A DNA stretch of 64,000 nt from Tsukamurella pulmonis. GTDB lineage: Bacteria > Actinomycetota > Actinomycetes > Mycobacteriales > Mycobacteriaceae. The position numbers and the translations under genes are program-made. Below, one piece after another: positions 8,566 to 17,959 of the stretch. Under the pieces are notes generated by a model. The model was not told the DNA's origin, ran no database searches, and worked only from the letters and a program-made list of their open reading frames with translations. How positions within the stretch are numbered: position 1 is the first letter of the stretch; each line of letters opens with the position of its first letter. The stretch covers positions 682,001 through 746,000 of the forward strand of contig NZ_FNLF01000002.1 in NCBI RefSeq assembly GCF_900103175.1. Reading direction: 5' to 3'.

Positions 8566-9471
8566 ATGACAGGAATCGTCGACGGTCGCGTCGTCATCGT
8601 CACCGGAGCCGGGCGCGGCATCGGACGCGCCCACGCGCTCGCCTTCGCGGCGGAGGGCGCCGCGGTCGTGGTGAACGACTACGGTGTCGGGCTCGACGGT
8701 GCGGACGCCTCGTCGGGCCCCGCACAGCAGGTGGTGGATGAGATCCGCGCCGCGGGCGGCCGCGCGATCGCGGACGCCTCCGACGTCGCGGACTGGGACG
8801 GCGCGCAGGCGCTGGTTCGCAGCGCGATCGACGAGTTCGGTCGGCTGGACGTGCTGGTCAACAACGCGGGCTTCCTGCGCGACCGGATGCTGGTGAACAT
8901 GTCCGAGACGGAGTGGGACGCCGTGACCCGCGTGCACCTCAAGGGGCACTTCGCGATGCTGCGGCACGCGGCCGCGTACTGGCGCGACGAGTCCAAGGCG
9001 GGCCGGCAGCCGCAGGCGCGGGTGATCAACACCAGTTCCGGCGCCGGCCTGCTCGGCAGCGTCGGGCAGGGCAACTACGCGGCCGCCAAGGCGGGCATCG
9101 CCGAGATGACGATCCAGGCCGCCGCGGAGATGGGCCGGTACGGGATCACGGTGAACGCGATCGCCCCCGCCGCACGCACGCGGATGACGGAGGTGACCTT
9201 CGCCGACGACATGGCGGCGCCGGACGACGGCTTCGATGCGATGGCGCCCGAGAACATCTCGCCGCTCGTGGTGTGGTTGGGCAGTGTCGAGTCCGCGGAC
9301 GTCACCGGTCGCGTCTTCGAGGTCGAGGGCGGCAAGGTCTCCCTCGCGCAGGGTTGGCGGCACGGGCCGCAGCGCGACAAGGGTGCGCGATGGGAGCCCG
9401 CGGAACTGGGCGCGGTGGTGCACGGTCTCGTCGCCGAGGCGCCGGACCCGGAGCCCGTGTACGGAGCCTGA
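8566..9471 (+). CDS. SDR-family oxidoreductase, Rv3548c-like
   Basis: This is a 301-aa SDR of the multifunctional-enzyme type, resembling (3R)-hydroxyacyl-CoA dehydrogenases. Motifs are TGAGRGIGRAHALAFAAEGA with VVNDYGVGLDG (NAD-selecting acidic residue), NNAGFLRDRM and YAAAKAGI. The long C-terminal extension ending PVYGA is typical of the Rv3548c group. It starts 27 nt after the upstream SDR with an AGGAG ribosome-binding site (8552-8556) and probably shares its transcript. A role in steroid side-chain or ring oxidation is inferred from context. Confidence 0.78.
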   Translation: MTGIVDGRVVIVTGAGRGIGRAHALAFAAEGAAVVVNDYGVGLDGADASSGPAQQVVDEIRAAGGRAIADASDVADWDGAQALVRSAIDEFGRLDVLVNNAGFLRDRMLVNMSETEWDAVTRVHLKGHFAMLRHAAAYWRDESKAGRQPQARVINTSSGAGLLGSVGQGNYAAAKAGIAEMTIQAAAEMGRYGITVNAIAPAARTRMTEVTFADDMAAPDDGFDAMAPENISPLVVWLGSVESADVTGRVFEVEGGKVSLAQGWRHGPQRDKGARWEPAELGAVVHGLVAEAPDPEPVYGA

Positions 9472-9486
9472 CCCGGAGACGACGAT

Positions 9487-9522
9487 GCCGGCCGCGCGGG
9501 AGGGGAACTCCGCGCGGCCGGC
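9487..9522. terminator. Bidirectional hairpin terminator
   Basis: A perfect 13-bp GC stem (GCCGGCCGCGCGG and its complement, 10-nt loop) lies between the convergent SDR (8566) and epimerase (9557) genes. There is no clear U-tract. Confidence 0.6.
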
Positions 9523-9556
9523 CGCGTCTCGGCGAGGGGTGGGCCGAGTCGATGGG

Positions 9557-10543
9557 TCAGGGCCGGGCGCTCAGCCGGCCCGACTCCTGGAAGAAGCGCA
9601 CCAGGTCGGTGGCCGTCGTCGCCATCGACCGCGGTGCGTAGCCGAGCTCGTTGCGGGCCTTGGAGATGTCGACCAGCGGTGAGGCGAACAGCGGCCCGAG
9701 CGCCGCCTTCGAGAGCACGTCCGATCCGAGCCGGGCGCCGATCGGCTCGAGCACGGGCATGACCGCGGCGAGGGCGCCGATCGGCACCACCACCCGCGGG
9801 CCGGAGCGGCCGGCGGCCTGTGCCGCGAGCCGCATCGCGTCCACGATCGGGGCGAATTCTCCACCGAGGAGGTAGTTCTCGCCTGTACGCCCCTTCTCCG
9901 CGGCGAGCATCACGCCCGTCGCGACGTCCCGCACGTCGACCAGGTCGAAGCCGGCCTTGGAGACGAAGGCGGGCATCCGGCCGCGGGCGGCGGTGCAGGC
10001 GAGGCGGTTCAGCCGCGAGAGGGCGGCGCCGTGGTCGGCCGGGCCCCACACGCCGGTGGGGTTGCAGATGGTGGCGTCGAGACCGTCGTCGATGACCGTG
10101 CGGAGCTCCTGCTCCCCGGCCCACTTGGACCGGTCGTAGACGGGGATCTCGGGCCGTTCCGAGCGCGGGGCCGTCTCGTCGATGACGTCGACGAGGTCCT
10201 GATCGAAGGCGTGGATCGAGCTCAGGTGCACCATCTTGCGTACGCCCGCATCGAGGGCGGCGCGTGCGACAACCCGGACGCCCCGGGTGTTCAGGCGCCA
10301 CGCGGTCTCGTCCTGCATCCGCAGCGTGATCATGGCGACCAGGTGATAGACCACCTCCACGCCGTCCAGCGCGCTGCGCATCTCGTCGGGCTCGAGCACG
10401 CTCGCCCGCACCCACCGCACCCCGGCCGGGGACTGCGGCGAGGTCGTTCGGTCGATGGCGACCACCTCGTGGCCCTGATCGACCAACTGCTGCAGGAGGT
10501 TCCCGCCGACGAAGCCGGCCGCGCCGGTCACTGCTACACGCAT
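9557..10543 (-). CDS. NAD-dependent epimerase/dehydratase family protein
   Basis: This is a 328-aa extended-SDR protein. The N-terminus, VTGAAGFVGGNLLQQL, binds the dinucleotide. HLSSIHAF carries the catalytic Ser, and YDRSKWAGE holds the YxxxK pair. NPTGVWGP and a substrate-binding C-terminal half follow. The pattern resembles 3-beta-hydroxysteroid dehydrogenase and dihydroflavonol-reductase types, so a steroid substrate is possible but not shown. Its start is 4 nt downstream of the fadA5 stop, so it probably sits in the fadA5 operon under the KstR-like site near 11750. Confidence 0.7.
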   Translation of the reverse strand: MRVAVTGAAGFVGGNLLQQLVDQGHEVVAIDRTTSPQSPAGVRWVRASVLEPDEMRSALDGVEVVYHLVAMITLRMQDETAWRLNTRGVRVVARAALDAGVRKMVHLSSIHAFDQDLVDVIDETAPRSERPEIPVYDRSKWAGEQELRTVIDDGLDATICNPTGVWGPADHGAALSRLNRLACTAARGRMPAFVSKAGFDLVDVRDVATGVMLAAEKGRTGENYLLGGEFAPIVDAMRLAAQAAGRSGPRVVVPIGALAAVMPVLEPIGARLGSDVLSKAALGPLFASPLVDISKARNELGYAPRSMATTATDLVRFFQESGRLSARP

Positions 10544-10547
10544 CGGC

Positions 10548-11720
<1,173 letters not shown>

Positions 11721-11747
11721 TCACATTTCTCGGCTCTCCCGAACAGG

Positions 11748-11761
11748 TAGAGCACGTTCTC
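11748..11761. promoter_or_regulatory. Degenerate KstR operator before fadA5
   Basis: TAGAGCACGTTCTC deviates from TNNAACNNGTTNNA at two defined positions. It lies 40 nt upstream of fadA5 in the fadA5/cyp125 intergenic region. A better copy at 11896 lies nearer cyp125. Confidence 0.45.
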
Positions 11762-11895
11762 GATTGTGGCGCGCAGCTCCGGCTCTGTCGAGCCTCGTGC
11801 GGTGGCGCCGCGGCTGGTTCGTCCCTGTGTAACTGCTGTGGGCGCAGCGTCCTTCGCAATCTAGCTCACGAGCGGAGCGTCTGTGCTTCAATGAG

Positions 11896-11909
11896 TAGAA
11901 CATGTTTCA
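11896..11909. promoter_or_regulatory. KstR operator before cyp125
   Basis: TAGAACATGTTTCA matches every defined position of TNNAACNNGTTNNA. It ends 45 nt upstream of the cyp125 start and could also act on fadA5. The rest of 11709-11954 shows no gene. Confidence 0.75.
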
Positions 11910-11954
11910 GATACGCCTGGCCAGAGACCGGGTGAAGACGCTTGAGGAGGCGGC

Positions 11955-13178
11955 GTGAGCGTGCACTTCCCCGCGGGGTTCGATTTCACCAGCCCCGACC
12001 TGTGGTCGGAGCGACGGCCGGAGACCGAGTTCGCCGAGCTGCGGCGATCGGCCCCGGTGTGGTGGCAGGACATCCTGCCCGGCACCACCGGATTCGATGA
12101 CGGCGGGTTCTGGGTGGTGTCCAAGCTGGAGGACATCAAGGCGATCTCGCGCAACCCGAAACAGTACTCCAACTGGGAGAACGGCGCGATCGTGCGCTTC
12201 GGCCCCGAGATCGAGCGCGAGCAGATCGACATGCAGCGCATGCTGCTGTTGAACATGGATCCGCCGCAGCACACGAAGACGCGGCGCATCATCTCCCGCG
12301 GGTTCACTCCGAAGGCGGTCGCCTCGCTGCACGACGCGCTGGCCGGGCGGGCCGAGCAGATCGTGCACGAGGCCCGCAAGACGGGCGGAGGCGACTTCGT
12401 CGAGCAGGTCGCGTCCGAACTCCCCTTGCAGGCGATCGCCGAGCTGCTCGGTGTGCCCCAGGAGGACCGGCGCAAGCTCTTCGACTGGTCCAACTCGATG
12501 ATGGCCTACGACGATCCGGAGTTCGAGGGCAACTACCTCGACGCGATGACGCAGTTCACGGGCTACTCGTGGAACCTGGCGGAGGAGCGTCGCAAGTGTC
12601 CGATGGATGACATCGTGACCTCTCTGATCCAGGCCGACATCGACGGCGAGTCGCTGGGCAGCGACGAGTTCGCCTTCTTCGTGCTCCTGCTCGCCGTCGC
12701 CGGCAACGAGACCACGCGCAACGCGATCAGCCACGGTATGAAGGCCTTCGTGGACTACCCCGAGCAGTGGGAGATCTATAAGGAGCAGCGGCCGCGCACG
12801 GCCCCCGACGAGATCGTCCGCTGGGCGACACCCGTCTCGGTGTTCCAGCGCACCGCGCTCGAGGACGTCCAGCTCGGCGAGCAGACGATCAAGAAGGGCC
12901 AGCGCGTCGCGCTGTTCTACGCCTCGGCCAACTTCGACGAGGACGCCTTCGAGGATCCCTACACCTTCAACATCCTGCGCGACCCGAACCCGCACGTCGG
13001 CTTCGGCGGCTCGGGCACCCACCACTGCGTGGGCGCCAACCTCGCCCGCCTGGAGATGGACTTGATGTTCAAGGCGATCGCGGACGTGATGCCGAACCTG
13101 CGTGAGCTCGAGCCCCCGCAGCGCCTGCGCTCCGGCTGGCTCAACGGCATCAAGCACTGGAAGGTCGCGTACGAGTAG
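11955..13178 (+). CDS. cyp125: Steroid C26/27-monooxygenase, cytochrome P450 CYP125
   Basis: This is a 407-aa class-I bacterial P450. The I-helix oxygen-activating motif AVAGNETTRN is near residue 250, and the haem-ligand loop GFGGSGTHHCVGANLA is near residue 350 with the axial cysteine in HHCVG. CYP125 hydroxylates and oxidises the terminal methyl of cholesterol or cholestenone, starting side-chain breakdown. The GTG start follows a GAGGAGG ribosome-binding site. A perfect KstR site lies upstream, and fadA5 is divergent as in M. tuberculosis. It needs a ferredoxin partner; one candidate is encoded at 60214. Confidence 0.9.
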   Translation: MSVHFPAGFDFTSPDLWSERRPETEFAELRRSAPVWWQDILPGTTGFDDGGFWVVSKLEDIKAISRNPKQYSNWENGAIVRFGPEIEREQIDMQRMLLLNMDPPQHTKTRRIISRGFTPKAVASLHDALAGRAEQIVHEARKTGGGDFVEQVASELPLQAIAELLGVPQEDRRKLFDWSNSMMAYDDPEFEGNYLDAMTQFTGYSWNLAEERRKCPMDDIVTSLIQADIDGESLGSDEFAFFVLLLAVAGNETTRNAISHGMKAFVDYPEQWEIYKEQRPRTAPDEIVRWATPVSVFQRTALEDVQLGEQTIKKGQRVALFYASANFDEDAFEDPYTFNILRDPNPHVGFGGSGTHHCVGANLARLEMDLMFKAIADVMPNLRELEPPQRLRSGWLNGIKHWKVAYE

Positions 13179-13210
13179 CCGATCGCCCGAGGATTCCGCA
13201 TCCTGCTGCC

Positions 13211-13236
13211 CTCCGAAGCCGAATCAGGCTTCGGAG
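13211..13236 (+). terminator. Terminator after cyp125
   Basis: A 10-bp perfect stem, CTCCGAAGCC/GGCTTCGGAG, with loop GAATCA, begins 33 nt after cyp125 and is followed by a T-rich stretch. Confidence 0.7.
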
Positions 13237-13305
13237 CGCATTTCATTGCGGATCTCCCGGAAAACGGATCGCCCCGGGTGCCGCATGCGGACTACGGTGG
13301 CGCCG

Positions 13306-13383
13306 GTGAGCACACCCGAATCCCATGAGGAAGGGGTCGCCGGTCCCGCCGTCGGCCCCGCGCAGCGCGCCGACGTGCGCTGA
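13306..13383 (+). CDS. Possible leader peptide before the MFS exporter
   Basis: A 25-codon GTG-started frame (VSTPESHEEG...RADVR) ends 59 nt before the MFS start. Chloramphenicol-type exporters of actinobacteria are often controlled by ribosome stalling on such a leader. I see no diagnostic stalling motif, so this may be chance. The rest of 13237-13442 has no gene. Confidence 0.15.
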   Translation: MSTPESHEEGVAGPAVGPAQRADVR

Positions 13384-13442
13384 TCGAGCCGACTGCGGCG
13401 ACCGGAGACGATGCCCCGTTTCCCTCGCCCCAGGAGTTCTTC

Positions 13443-14588
13443 GTGCCTCGGCTCGTCCTGTTCCTCGCCCTCGCCGTCTTCGCGATGGGTACCTCCGAAT
13501 TCATGCTCTCCGGCGTCCTGCCCGCTCTCGCCGACGATCTCGCGGTCACCACGTCCGCCGCGGGCGGCCTCGTCTCCGCCTACGCGCTGGGCATGGTCGT
13601 CGGTGCACCGGCCACCGCCGCCCTCGCGCGACGGTGGCCCCCGCGCGCGGCCCTGCTCGTGTTCCTCGCGGTGTTCGCGGCGGTCCACGCCGTCGGTGCG
13701 CTCACCGCGTCCCTGCCGGTGCTGCTCGTGACCCGGGTACTGGCGGCGGTCGCCAACGCCGGCTTCCTCGCCGTCGCCTTCACGGTGGCGACGGCCGCCG
13801 TGGGCCCCGACCGCCGCGCCCGCGCCCTGTCGGTTCTGCTGGCCGGCACCACGATCGCCATGGTCGCGGGCGTCCCGGCCGGTGCCGTCGTGGGCGCGGC
13901 GGCGGGGTGGCGAACCCTGTTCTGGGCGGTCGCGGTGCTCTGCCTGCCGCCGTTCGTTGCGATCCTCGCCGTGGCGCCGGGGGATCGATCCGAGGCCGCC
14001 GGCGGCCGCCCGTCGTTGCGTGGGGAGATCCGCGCGCTCCGGAACCCGAGGGCGGCAGTGCTGCTCGCTCTGACCGCGCTGGTGAACGCGGGAACCTTCG
14101 GGATGCTGACGTATCTCGCCGTCCCGGTGCAGGAGACGCTCTCACCTTCGTGGATTCCCGGAGTGCTGCTGCTCTTCGGAGTCGGGGCGTGCCTCGGTGT
14201 TGCCCTCGTCGGGCGGATCGCTGACGCACGCCCGTGGGCGCTTCTCGCCACGGCCGCCCCGACTCTGGTGGGCGCGTGGGCGGCGCTCGCGACCGGTGGC
14301 CGGGCACCGCTCGTTCTGCTGACGGCCGTGCCTGCGGCAGGCCTGCTCGCGTTCGCCGTCGGCGGGACCTTGATCGCGCTCGTGATCGACTCGGCCGCAG
14401 GGCGGACGCCCACCATGGCGGGCGCCTACGCCACCGCGGCGCTCAACGTCGGCGCGGTGGCCGGTCCGGTGGGCGCCGGTGCCGCGCTCGAACGCGTCGG
14501 TGGGGGCGCGGGGCCCGCGTGGTTCGCCGCGTCCGCTGTCGCGGTGGCGCTGGTCCTGGGTGGGCTTCTACGTCGGGCGGGACGATAG
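13443..14588 (+). CDS. MFS transporter, DHA1 drug-exporter type (Cmx/AraJ-like)
   Basis: This is a 381-aa integral membrane protein with about 12 hydrophobic segments. Motifs are FAMGTSEFMLSGVLPALADDL in the first helix and the motif-A-like ALARRWPPRAA loop after helix 2. This pattern fits the family of chloramphenicol exporters (Cmx/CmlR) and sugar-efflux AraJ. The substrate cannot be predicted. The GTG start has an AGGAG ribosome-binding site 9 nt upstream. It stands alone between steroid genes, is convergent with ltp3, and has no KstR motif. Confidence 0.75.
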   Translation: MPRLVLFLALAVFAMGTSEFMLSGVLPALADDLAVTTSAAGGLVSAYALGMVVGAPATAALARRWPPRAALLVFLAVFAAVHAVGALTASLPVLLVTRVLAAVANAGFLAVAFTVATAAVGPDRRARALSVLLAGTTIAMVAGVPAGAVVGAAAGWRTLFWAVAVLCLPPFVAILAVAPGDRSEAAGGRPSLRGEIRALRNPRAAVLLALTALVNAGTFGMLTYLAVPVQETLSPSWIPGVLLLFGVGACLGVALVGRIADARPWALLATAAPTLVGAWAALATGGRAPLVLLTAVPAAGLLAFAVGGTLIALVIDSAAGRTPTMAGAYATAALNVGAVAGPVGAGAALERVGGGAGPAWFAASAVAVALVLGGLLRRAGR

Positions 14589-14619
14589 CGATGCGCGGGC
14601 TACTCGCGTTCGGGAGTGG

Positions 14620-15792
14620 CTACTGCGGCTTGTCCGCGCCCACCAGCCACATGGAGAAGTACTGCGAGCCGCCGCCGTAGGCGTGGCCGAGGGCGGTGCG
14701 GGCGCCGTCGACCTGGTAGTCCCCGGCCCGGCCCATGACCTGCTTGGCGGCCTCGGCGAACCGGATCATGCCGGAGGCGCCGATCGGGTTGGACGAGAGC
14801 ACGCCGCCCGACGGATTGACCGGCAGCTCGCCGCCGATCTCGGTGCCGCCGGATTCGGTGAGCTTCCAGCCCTGGCCTTCGGGCACGAAGCCGAGGTTCT
14901 CGAGCCACATCGGCTCGAACCAGGAGAACGGCACGTAGATCTCCGCGGCGTCGACCTGACTCAGCGGATCGGTGATGCCGGCGTCGCGCCAGAGGGCGGC
15001 CGCGGCGTCCTGGCCGGCGCGCGGGCTCACGTGCTCGCGGCCGGCGTAGGCCAGCGGCTCGGTGCGCATGGCGGTCGCGAGGACCCAGCCGACGCGGTTG
15101 CCGGTGGCGGCCTCCGAGGCGGCGGCCGCCTCCTCGTCGCCGAGCACGATGGCGCACGCGCCGTCGGACGACGGGCAGGTCTCGTCGAATCGGATCGGGT
15201 CCCACAGCATCTGCGACGCCTGCACCGATTCGAGGGTGATGTCGGGCTGGTGCAGGTGGGCGAGCGGATTGCGCGCGCCGTTGCGTCGGTCCTTCACGGC
15301 GACCATCGCACCGACGTGCTCGGGGGCGCCCGAGCGCCGGATGTAGGAGCGTACGTGCGGGGCGAAGTAGCCGCCCGCTCCCGCACCGACGGGGACCGTG
15401 AACGGAACCGGGATCGACAGCGCCCACATGGCGTTCGACTCCGACTGCTTCTCCCAGGCGACGGTGAGCACCCGCTTGTGCACACCGGATTTCACCAGGG
15501 CGGCGGCGACGGCGGCGGTCGAACCGCCCACCGAGCCCGCCGTGTGCACGCGCAGCAGCGGCTTGCCGACGGCGCCCAGGGCGTCGGCGAGGAACAGCTC
15601 GGGCATCATGACGCCCTCGAACATGTCCGGCGCCTTGCCGATCACGATCGCGTCGATGTCGGCCATCGTGGTGCCGGCGTCGAGCAGCGCGGCGTCGACG
15701 GCCTCGCGGATCATGCCGGCCATCGAGACGTCCGTGCGCTTGGCGCGGTGACGGGTCTGTCCCGTTCCGAGTACGGCGGTGGGCTTACCCAT
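14620..15792 (-). CDS. ltp3: Thiolase-like aldol-lyase Ltp3
   Basis: This is a 390-aa protein of the SCP2/thiolase-like (lipid-transfer) family. It has LGTGQTRHRAK, RVHTAGSVGGSTA, CPSSDGACAIVLGDEEA and GHAYGGGSQ; there is no classical thiolase Cys nucleophile at the usual CGS site. It is homologous in type and order to Rv3523. In Rhodococcus, Ltp3 and Ltp4 act as aldol-lyases removing C24-branched side chains of phytosterols. It overlaps the ltp4 stop by one base. Together with the DUF35 protein (16868) it probably forms a retro-aldolase complex. Confidence 0.82.
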   Translation of the reverse strand: MGKPTAVLGTGQTRHRAKRTDVSMAGMIREAVDAALLDAGTTMADIDAIVIGKAPDMFEGVMMPELFLADALGAVGKPLLRVHTAGSVGGSTAAVAAALVKSGVHKRVLTVAWEKQSESNAMWALSIPVPFTVPVGAGAGGYFAPHVRSYIRRSGAPEHVGAMVAVKDRRNGARNPLAHLHQPDITLESVQASQMLWDPIRFDETCPSSDGACAIVLGDEEAAAASEAATGNRVGWVLATAMRTEPLAYAGREHVSPRAGQDAAAALWRDAGITDPLSQVDAAEIYVPFSWFEPMWLENLGFVPEGQGWKLTESGGTEIGGELPVNPSGGVLSSNPIGASGMIRFAEAAKQVMGRAGDYQVDGARTALGHAYGGGSQYFSMWLVGADKPQ

Positions 15793-16871
15793 CACTTGGC
15801 CTCCATCACTGCGATCAGGTTCTGCTGCAGGGCGTGCCCGCTCGTGGCGTGGGCGAGGACGCGCTCGGCGTCGCCGTTCCACACGGCGCGCGCCGCCTCA
15901 CCGATCCGCGCCAGGCCGGCGGAGAACATCGGATTACCCACGAGCGCACCGCCGGACGGGTTGATCCGTACATCGTCCCCGAGGCCGATCGCATTGCGCA
16001 GAATCAGCTCCTGGTGCGTGAACGGCGCGTGCAGCTCGGCGAGGCGCACGCCGTCGGCACCCGCGGCGCGGGCAGCGGCCGTCGTCGACGGGGACTGTGT
16101 CAGGTCGCGCGATCCCAAGGCGGGCGAATCGATCCGGTGCTCGAGCCCGGTGATGAACGCCGGGTTCTCACGGATCTCGCGGGCGCGTTCCGCCGAGGCC
16201 AGGACGGCGACCGCGGCGCCGTCGGTGACGGGCGCGATGTCGTGCCGGCGCAGCGGATCCGCCCAGAGCGGTTCGGCCAGTAGCTTGTCGGCGTCGACGG
16301 TGCGCGAGACCTGCGCGCCCGGATTCGCTGTGGCATCGCCCAGGCTGCGTGCGGCGACGGCGGCCATGTCGGCCTCGGTCCACGCGCCCGAGTCGATGCC
16401 GGCGCGGGCCTGCAGCGCGGCGACGGACACCGAATCGGGCCAGAGCGGCGCGACGGTGTACGGGTCGAGCTGCATGGTGAGAGTGCGGCGCAGGACCCCG
16501 GCGGAGGACTTGCCGAAGCCGTAGACGAGCGCGGTGTCGACCTCGCCCGTGCGGATCTTCACCCACGCCTCGTACAGGGCCCAGGCGGCGTCCATCTCCA
16601 CGTGCGACTCGTTGATCGGCGGCACGGCGCCGATGGAGTCGATCGCGGCGATGAACGAGAAGGCCCGCCCGGCAAGGTAGTCCGACGAGCCGGAGCACCA
16701 GAATCCGATGTCGGACTTGGTGAGGCCGGTCTGCGCGAACGCATCGGCGAACAGCGGGATCAGCATCTCCACGCCGTTGGTGGTGGTCTGGGCGGCGCGC
16801 AGCGACGGAGTGGCGGCGTAGCCGACGACGGCGACGGAGCCGTCGGGATCGGTGCAGGTGCGTGTGCTCAC
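15792..16871 (-). CDS. ltp4: Thiolase-like aldol-lyase Ltp4
   Basis: This is a 359-aa partner of Ltp3 in the same thiolase-like family. It has DIGFWCSGSSDYL, DGAAVAVLAS, ELHAPFTHQELI, NPSGGALVGNPMFSAG and HATSGHALQQN, with a conserved His near the C-terminus. The order DUF35-ltp4-ltp3 equals Rv3521-Rv3522-Rv3523. The GTG start overlaps the DUF35 stop (GTGA). The likely role is side-chain retro-aldol cleavage in sterol catabolism. Confidence 0.82.
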   Translation of the reverse strand: MSTRTCTDPDGSVAVVGYAATPSLRAAQTTTNGVEMLIPLFADAFAQTGLTKSDIGFWCSGSSDYLAGRAFSFIAAIDSIGAVPPINESHVEMDAAWALYEAWVKIRTGEVDTALVYGFGKSSAGVLRRTLTMQLDPYTVAPLWPDSVSVAALQARAGIDSGAWTEADMAAVAARSLGDATANPGAQVSRTVDADKLLAEPLWADPLRRHDIAPVTDGAAVAVLASAERAREIRENPAFITGLEHRIDSPALGSRDLTQSPSTTAAARAAGADGVRLAELHAPFTHQELILRNAIGLGDDVRINPSGGALVGNPMFSAGLARIGEAARAVWNGDAERVLAHATSGHALQQNLIAVMEAK

Positions 16872-17830
16872 AGGTGCTTCTCGTAACTGGAGTAGGGGGC
16901 GTCCGGGTCGCCGGTCGGCTCGAAGTGGGAGATGTTGCCGGGGCTCTCGGTCCATTCCTCGCGCGGCTTCCACACGGCGCGCACGCGCATGCCCATGCGC
17001 ACCTCGGAGGGGTCGCAGCCGAGCACGAGATGCAGGAACGGGATGTCGGCACCGTCGATCAGCACGTAGGCGGCGACGTACGGGGGCTTGATCCGCTGGC
17101 CCTGGAAGGGCACGTTGACCACGCAGAAGGTGGTGACGACGCCGGTGTCCGGGAGGTCGACCTCGTCCGTGGTGGGGATGCCGTCGATCGGGCAGGCGTT
17201 GCGGGGCGGGACGTAGACATTGCCGCACTTCCCGCAGCGCTGGCCCAGCAACCGCCCTTCGGCGAGGGCCCGCAGGTACCGCGTCTCGGGTTCGGACGCC
17301 GAGTGCTCGAGCCGCAGTTCCACGGGGGTGGTGAGGATCTCGATCGGCTCGCCGGCAGGCTCCGCGACGTCGGGGACGCCGCCGCCCTCGCCGGGCACGA
17401 AGTGCGTGATGTCGCCGATCGCGCCGGTCGTCTCGGCCGCCCAGCGGGCGTGCACCCGCATCCCGGTCGCCATGTCGGCGCTGCTCGCGACATTGACGGC
17501 GTGCAGCAGCGCCGTGTCGGCACCGTCGAGCCGGATGAGGGCGTAGGCGAACGGCCGGTCGAAGGGCTGCCCGTCGACGGGGTGCTGGTTCCAGCTCCAG
17601 GAGGTCACCGTGCCGGTGTCGGAGACGGGGACCACCTCGGTGAGGGCGGCGGTGGTGTCGGGATCGAACTCGAGCGGGGGCACGTGCACCCGTCCGGCCG
17701 CGTCCCGGGTGCCGACGATGCGGCGCGCGCGGAGGTTCGTCATGAACGCGCCCAGGACCGGCCCGAGCGACCGGGTGTAGTCGAAGGACAGGTGCATCGG
17801 CGCCGAGAGGGTCTGCGGTTCAGCGGTCAC
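16868..17830 (-). CDS. Tandem DUF35 OB-fold protein (aldolase partner, Rv3521-like)
   Basis: This is a 320-aa protein. The C-terminal half is a typical DUF35: a rubredoxin-like zinc ribbon (CGKCGNVYVPPRNACPIDG) followed by an OB-fold ending SHFEPTG. The N-terminal half looks like a second OB-fold without the zinc ribbon (GTVTSWSWNQHP...DGADTALLHAV). DUF35 proteins pair with thiolase-like aldolases such as Ltp2, supplying substrate-binding surface. The GTG start at 17830 lies 9 nt from the perfect KstR palindrome at 17839. Confidence 0.8.
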   Translation of the reverse strand: MTAEPQTLSAPMHLSFDYTRSLGPVLGAFMTNLRARRIVGTRDAAGRVHVPPLEFDPDTTAALTEVVPVSDTGTVTSWSWNQHPVDGQPFDRPFAYALIRLDGADTALLHAVNVASSADMATGMRVHARWAAETTGAIGDITHFVPGEGGGVPDVAEPAGEPIEILTTPVELRLEHSASEPETRYLRALAEGRLLGQRCGKCGNVYVPPRNACPIDGIPTTDEVDLPDTGVVTTFCVVNVPFQGQRIKPPYVAAYVLIDGADIPFLHLVLGCDPSEVRMGMRVRAVWKPREEWTESPGNISHFEPTGDPDAPYSSYEKHL

Positions 17831-17838
17831 CTCACGAG

Positions 17839-17852
17839 TGAAACATGTTCTA
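17839..17852. promoter_or_regulatory. KstR operator, DUF35-ltp4-ltp3 / acyl-CoA ligase divergon
   Basis: TGAAACATGTTCTA matches TNNAACNNGTTNNA fully. It lies in the 129-nt region between the DUF35 operon and the acyl-CoA ligase and probably controls both. Confidence 0.75.
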
Positions 17853-17959
17853 ACTTTTTGGCGCAAGGGTATCCCGGAAACGGCGCGATGCCTTTACCGT
17901 GAAGAAAGTTCGTACCGCGTTCCGCGCCGGTATCCCCGTCACGATCCACGAGGTGTTCC

